Assembly: GCF_000526335.1 (NCBI RefSeq)
Contig: NZ_JAFW01000001.1
Coordinates: 3,038,001-3,102,000 of the forward strand
Direction: 5' to 3'
Origin: Arthrobacter sp. 31Y
GTDB lineage: Bacteria > Actinomycetota > Actinomycetes > Actinomycetales > Micrococcaceae
Length of the DNA stretch: 64,000 bases
Shown: piece after piece, positions 60,366 through 64,000 of the stretch
How positions within the stretch are numbered: position 1 is the stretch's first letter
Layout: every line of letters starts with the position of its first letter
Made by a program: the position numbers and the translations under genes
Notes under the pieces: model-generated
Told to the model about the DNA's origin: nothing
Database searches by the model: none
The model's input: the letters and a program-made list of their open reading frames with translations, nothing else

Positions 60366-63300
60366 ATGACCAGCACACTCCCGGATGCCACCGCCCCGCG
60401 CACCCAGGACTCCGGGCAGTTCGATGCTTTGGCCCAGGAGGCCATCGCCTTGGTCCGCCATTGGCTTACCGAAGCCAGCAAAATCCCCGTGGATGTATCC
60501 GCGCAGCGCCTCGCCGGCGTCCTTAAGGACCCGAACGGCCTTGACTTCACCGTCGGATTCGTCGACGGCGTCATCCGCCCCGAGGACCTGTCGGTCGCCG
60601 GCCGCAAGCTCGCAGAGCTCGCTCCCAAGGTGCCCAAGTTCCTCCCGTGGTACATGCGCAGCGCTGTCCGCGTGGGTGGGGTCATGGCTCCGATCGTCCC
60701 GCAGGTTGTCATCCCGATCGCCCGCCGCGTACTCCGCGAGATGGTGGGCCACCTCATCGTCGACGCCACTGACGCCAAGCTCGGCCCGGCCATCGCCAAG
60801 ATCCGCCAGGACGGCGTGCACCTCAACGTCAACCTCCTCGGCGAAGCTGTCCTGGGCGAGCACGAAGCCCAGCGCCGCCTCGACGGAACTCTGAAGCTCC
60901 TTGCCCGCGAAGATGTGGACTACGTTTCCATCAAGGAATCCTCCACCGTTGCACCACACTCCCCGTGGGCCTTCGACGAAGCCGTCGATCACGTGGTGGA
61001 GAAGCTCACCCCGCTGTACCGCCTCGCAGCGTCCTTCCCCAAGCCCAAGTTCATCAACCTGGACATGGAGGAATACAAGGACCTCAGCATGACCATTGCG
61101 GTGTTCAAGCGCATCCTGGACATGCCCGAGTTCAAGAACCTTGAGGCCGGCATCGTCCTTCAGGCCTACCTTCCGGACGCACTCGGCGCCATGCAGGAAC
61201 TGCAGGAGTGGGCCACTGCCCGCCGCGCTGAAGGTGGCGCTCCCGTCAAGGTCCGCGTGGTCAAGGGCGCCAACCTTCCCATGGAGCAGGTTGAAGCATC
61301 CCTGCACGATTGGCCGCTGGCTACCTGGGGCACCAAGCAGGACTCGGACACCAGCTACAAGAACGTCATCAACTACGCCCTCACCCCGGAGCACATTGAC
61401 GCCGTCCGCATCGGCGTCGCAGGCCACAACCTGTTCGACGTCGCCTTCGCGTGGTTGCTGGCCAAGCAGCGTGGCATTGCCCAGCAGGGACCGAAAGCCA
61501 TTGAGTTCGAAATGCTCCTGGGCATGGCAACCGGACAGGCCACCGCGGTCCGCAAGGACGTCGGCAGCCTCCTCCTGTACACACCCGTGGTCCACCCGGG
61601 CGAGTTCGACGTCGCCATCGCCTACCTGATCCGTCGTCTCGAAGAGGGCGCCAGCCAGGAAAACTTCATGTCCGCCGTCTTCGAACTCAGCGAAAATGAA
61701 GCCCTGTTCAAGCGCGAGCAGCAGCGCTTCCTGGACTCTCTGGCCGGCATGACGGCAGAGGTTCCTGGCCCCAACCGCAAGCAGGACCGTCGTCTCCCCG
61801 CTGAACCGGCACCGCTGGAGGGCTTCAGCAACACCCCAGACACGGACCCGGCACTCCCTGCCAACCGGGCATGGGGCCGCGACATCCTCAGCCGCATCCC
61901 CGGTTCCACCGCCGGCAACAAGATTGTGGACTCCACCAAGGTCTCCGACGCCGCCCAGCTGGACCAGATCATCGCCACCGCCGTAGACCACGGCAAGGCC
62001 TGGGGCGCCCGTCCCGCAGCCGAGCGTGCAGCCATCCTGCACCGCGCCGGCGAGGTCCTCGAAGCCCGCCGCGCTGAACTCCTGGAAGTCATGGCTTCCG
62101 AAACCGGCAAGACCATCGACCAAGGCGACCCCGAGGTCAGCGAAGCAATCGACTTCGCGCACTACTACGCCGAGCGCGCCAAGGACCTGGAAACGGTCGA
62201 CGGCGCCACGTTCGTCCCAGCCAACCTCACCGTGGTGACACCCCCGTGGAACTTCCCTGTAGCAATTCCCGCGGGGTCCACGCTGGCAGCGCTCGCCTCA
62301 GGGTCCGCCGTCGTGATCAAGCCCGCAAAGCAGGCCCGCCGCTCCGGTTCCGTCATGGTGGACGCGCTGTGGGAAGCCGGTGTGCCGCGCGAAGTGCTGG
62401 CACTGGTCCAGCTCGAAGAGCGGGATCTTGGCACCCAGTTGGTCTCGCACCCCGGCGTTGACCGCGTGATCCTCACCGGTGGATATGAAACCGCTGAACT
62501 GTTCCGCTCCTTCCGCCAGGACCTGCCGCTGCTCGCGGAGACCTCCGGCAAGAACGCCATCATCGTCACCCCCAGTGCCGACCTGGACCTCGCCGCGAAG
62601 GACGTGGTGTACTCGGCCTTCGGACACGCGGGCCAGAAGTGCTCTGCTGCCTCCTTGGTGATCCTGGTGGGTTCGGTGGCCAAGAGTGCACGCTTCCACA
62701 ACCAGCTGATCGATGCCGCGCGATCCCTGACGGTGGGTTACCCGGACAACGCCACCACCCAGATGGGGCCGATCATCGAGCCCGCCAACGGCAAGCTCCT
62801 GAACGCCCTCACCACCTTGGGCGACGGCGAAACATGGGCCGTCAAGCCCGAACAGCTCGATGACTCCGGGCGTCTGTGGTCCCCGGGCATCAAGTCCGGC
62901 GTGAAGCGTGGATCCTACTTCCACCTGACCGAGTTCTTTGGCCCGGTCCTGGGTGTCATGACGGCCGAAACCCTGGAAGAAGCCATCGCCATCCAGAACG
63001 AAATCGAGTACGGCCTCACCGCGGGCCTGCACTCCTTGGATTCCGCTGAAATGGGCGTCTGGCTGGACGCCATCCAGGCCGGAAACCTGTACGTCAACCG
63101 CGGCATCACCGGTGCGATCGTCCAGCGCCAGCCGTTCGGCGGCTGGAAGAAGTCGGCCGTCGGTGCCGGAACCAAGGCCGGTGGGCCGAACTACCTGATC
63201 GGGCTCGGCTCTTGGGTCCCCAGTGAAGCCAAGGCCAAGCGCGGCACCACCCTCCAGGGCGCGGCTTCGCAGATCCTGACGGCCGCTAAATCCGCTGATG

Positions 63301-63839
63301 TAACGGCAGAGGAACTCCAGACCCTCCAGAACTCGCTCTTCAGCGATGCGGCTGCTTGGGACTCCGAGTTTGGCACCACCAAGGACGTCTCCGCCCTGTC
63401 CGCAGAGCGCAACGTCTTCCGCTACCGCTCCCTGCCTGTGACCATCCGCCTCTCCGAAGGCGAGCGGCTCGCTGAGCTGCTGCGCGTCGTAGCAGCCGGT
63501 GCAGTGGCGGGTTCGGCGCTCAAGGTGAGCTCCGCCGTCGTACTTCCTGACGCTGTGGTGACGGTGTTCGCGAACCTGGGCGTCAGCGTCCGGATCGAGG
63601 ACGACGCCGCGTGGCTGGCCCGTGCGGCCAAGTTCGACGCCGGCCGCATCCGCCTGATCGGTGGCGACTTCGCCGCGCTGAGCGCAGCCATGGGTGGTCG
63701 TCCGGACGTCGCGGTCTACCACGGTGCTGTGACCCAAGCCGGGCGCATCGAGATGCTGCCGTTCCTCCGCGAGCAGGCCGTGTCCATCACCGCCCACCGT
63801 TTCGGCACCCCGAACAACCTCTCGGACCACCTGATCTAG
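60366..63839 (+). CDS. putA: Bifunctional proline dehydrogenase / L-glutamate gamma-semialdehyde dehydrogenase
   Basis: A 1157-residue PutA that oxidises proline to glutamate. The PRODH barrel covers about residues 100-460 (LAREDVDYVSIKESS, VRVVKGANLPMEQVE, EVLLGMATGQ-like). The ALDH domain covers about 530-1000, with ETSGKNA (Glu) and the catalytic Cys in GHAGQKCSAASLV. A short C-terminal domain follows. There is no N-terminal ribbon-helix-helix, so it is not autoregulatory; the divergent LysR gene may control it. A long antisense open frame in the first half is a composition artefact. Confidence 0.96.
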   Translation: MTSTLPDATAPRTQDSGQFDALAQEAIALVRHWLTEASKIPVDVSAQRLAGVLKDPNGLDFTVGFVDGVIRPEDLSVAGRKLAELAPKVPKFLPWYMRSAVRVGGVMAPIVPQVVIPIARRVLREMVGHLIVDATDAKLGPAIAKIRQDGVHLNVNLLGEAVLGEHEAQRRLDGTLKLLAREDVDYVSIKESSTVAPHSPWAFDEAVDHVVEKLTPLYRLAASFPKPKFINLDMEEYKDLSMTIAVFKRILDMPEFKNLEAGIVLQAYLPDALGAMQELQEWATARRAEGGAPVKVRVVKGANLPMEQVEASLHDWPLATWGTKQDSDTSYKNVINYALTPEHIDAVRIGVAGHNLFDVAFAWLLAKQRGIAQQGPKAIEFEMLLGMATGQATAVRKDVGSLLLYTPVVHPGEFDVAIAYLIRRLEEGASQENFMSAVFELSENEALFKREQQRFLDSLAGMTAEVPGPNRKQDRRLPAEPAPLEGFSNTPDTDPALPANRAWGRDILSRIPGSTAGNKIVDSTKVSDAAQLDQIIATAVDHGKAWGARPAAERAAILHRAGEVLEARRAELLEVMASETGKTIDQGDPEVSEAIDFAHYYAERAKDLETVDGATFVPANLTVVTPPWNFPVAIPAGSTLAALASGSAVVIKPAKQARRSGSVMVDALWEAGVPREVLALVQLEERDLGTQLVSHPGVDRVILTGGYETAELFRSFRQDLPLLAETSGKNAIIVTPSADLDLAAKDVVYSAFGHAGQKCSAASLVILVGSVAKSARFHNQLIDAARSLTVGYPDNATTQMGPIIEPANGKLLNALTTLGDGETWAVKPEQLDDSGRLWSPGIKSGVKRGSYFHLTEFFGPVLGVMTAETLEEAIAIQNEIEYGLTAGLHSLDSAEMGVWLDAIQAGNLYVNRGITGAIVQRQPFGGWKKSAVGAGTKAGGPNYLIGLGSWVPSEAKAKRGTTLQGAASQILTAAKSADVTAEELQTLQNSLFSDAAAWDSEFGTTKDVSALSAERNVFRYRSLPVTIRLSEGERLAELLRVVAAGAVAGSALKVSSAVVLPDAVVTVFANLGVSVRIEDDAAWLARAAKFDAGRIRLIGGDFAALSAAMGGRPDVAVYHGAVTQAGRIEMLPFLREQAVSITAHRFGTPNNLSDHLI

Positions 63840-64000
63840 GACGACCAGGGCGTGCGCGCCGAGGGGTGAGCTCTCGGCTGAAAGTACGCGCGAAAAGGTT
63901 GAAAGCCAACCCCTCGGCGAGACTCACTTGCGCGGAGGGGTTGGCTTTCGGCTTTAAGCCTCCGCGTAGCCCAGCCTCTGCAACCTTCGCCGGGCAGCTT
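63840..64000 (+). terminator. Terminator region after putA
   Basis: AAAGCCAACCCCTC (63902-63915) and its perfect inverse (63935-63948) form a strong hairpin. A smaller GCCGAG/CTCGGC pair precedes it at 63859-63878. No gene is seen from here to the end of the window. Confidence 0.75.

Noticed and set aside
60204..62162. Long leftward open frame of 652 codons opposite putA
   Set aside because: Lies within a clear PutA gene; has low-complexity composition and no recognisable domain. High-GC third-position bias explains it.
1..64000. CRISPR arrays, insertion sequences, prophage or integrative element
   Set aside because: No regular spaced repeats, transposase, integrase or phage structural genes were found, and tRNA-Ser is not followed by an integrase.

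Overview
The window is chromosomal DNA from a high-GC Gram-positive bacterium, most likely an Arthrobacter/Paenarthrobacter-type member of the Micrococcaceae. The evidence is inferential: GTG/TTG starts and 4-nt ATGA overlaps are common; there are actinobacterial families (DUF4193, SSI-type inhibitors, an NgcEFG-like importer without its own ATPase); purL-purQ-purS are collinear; and the SRP RNA is small and lies just upstream of dnaX. No phage, transposase, CRISPR array or plasmid function was seen.

Layout. 1-1.4 kb: an ECF-like sigma factor and a membrane partner. 1.4-7.2 kb: a tightly overlapped leftward operon (acetyl-CoA synthetase, SfnG-like sulfone monooxygenase, MetY sulfhydrylase, CoA-binding protein) with a second CoA-binding protein divergent from it. 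The synthetase carries an in-frame TAG at codon 69. 7.3-8.6 kb: a polysaccharide deacetylase lipoprotein and a YjbR-type protein. 9.0-12.4 kb: a chitobiose/GlcNAc-type ABC importer. 13.3-22.2 kb: an apparent cyclic-di-GMP-linked exopolysaccharide locus (BcsB-like protein, GT-C membrane transferase, processive GT2 with an N-terminal MshEN-like domain, a diguanylate cyclase, an unknown protein and a GGDEF-EAL protein). A 29-bp element is shared by the two promoter regions of this locus. 22.3-25.6 kb: purL, purQ, purS. 26-28.7 kb: small proteins, Mn catalase, a hydroxyacid dehydrogenase. 28.9-34.9 kb: secreted sialidase and a large subtilase.

35.0-39.8 kb holds a compact catabolic locus: MFS transporter, cofactor-free Hod-type ring-cleaving dioxygenase, FAD monooxygenase, MarR regulator and a formamidase-like hydrolase. 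It resembles 4-quinolone (quinaldine or alkylquinolone) degradation sets. 39.8-41.7 kb has two SSI-like proteins around a conserved protein. 41.8-43.9 kb has an OhrR-like regulator and small proteins. 44-48.5 kb is a GH3 glycosidase/MFS operon with a divergent TetR regulator. 48.6-56.5 kb is mostly housekeeping (aspartate kinase, recR, dnaX, SRP RNA). 56.6-57.4 kb has a HicA-like/HTH pair. 58.0 kb has tRNA-Ser(GGA), followed by an acyltransferase 3 gene interrupted by TAG, a LysR regulator and putA.

The most interesting regions are the Hod-type quinolone-like cluster, the c-di-GMP polysaccharide locus with its repeated promoter element, and the two genes interrupted by amber codons. All functional statements come from reading motifs by eye. 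No database search was run.
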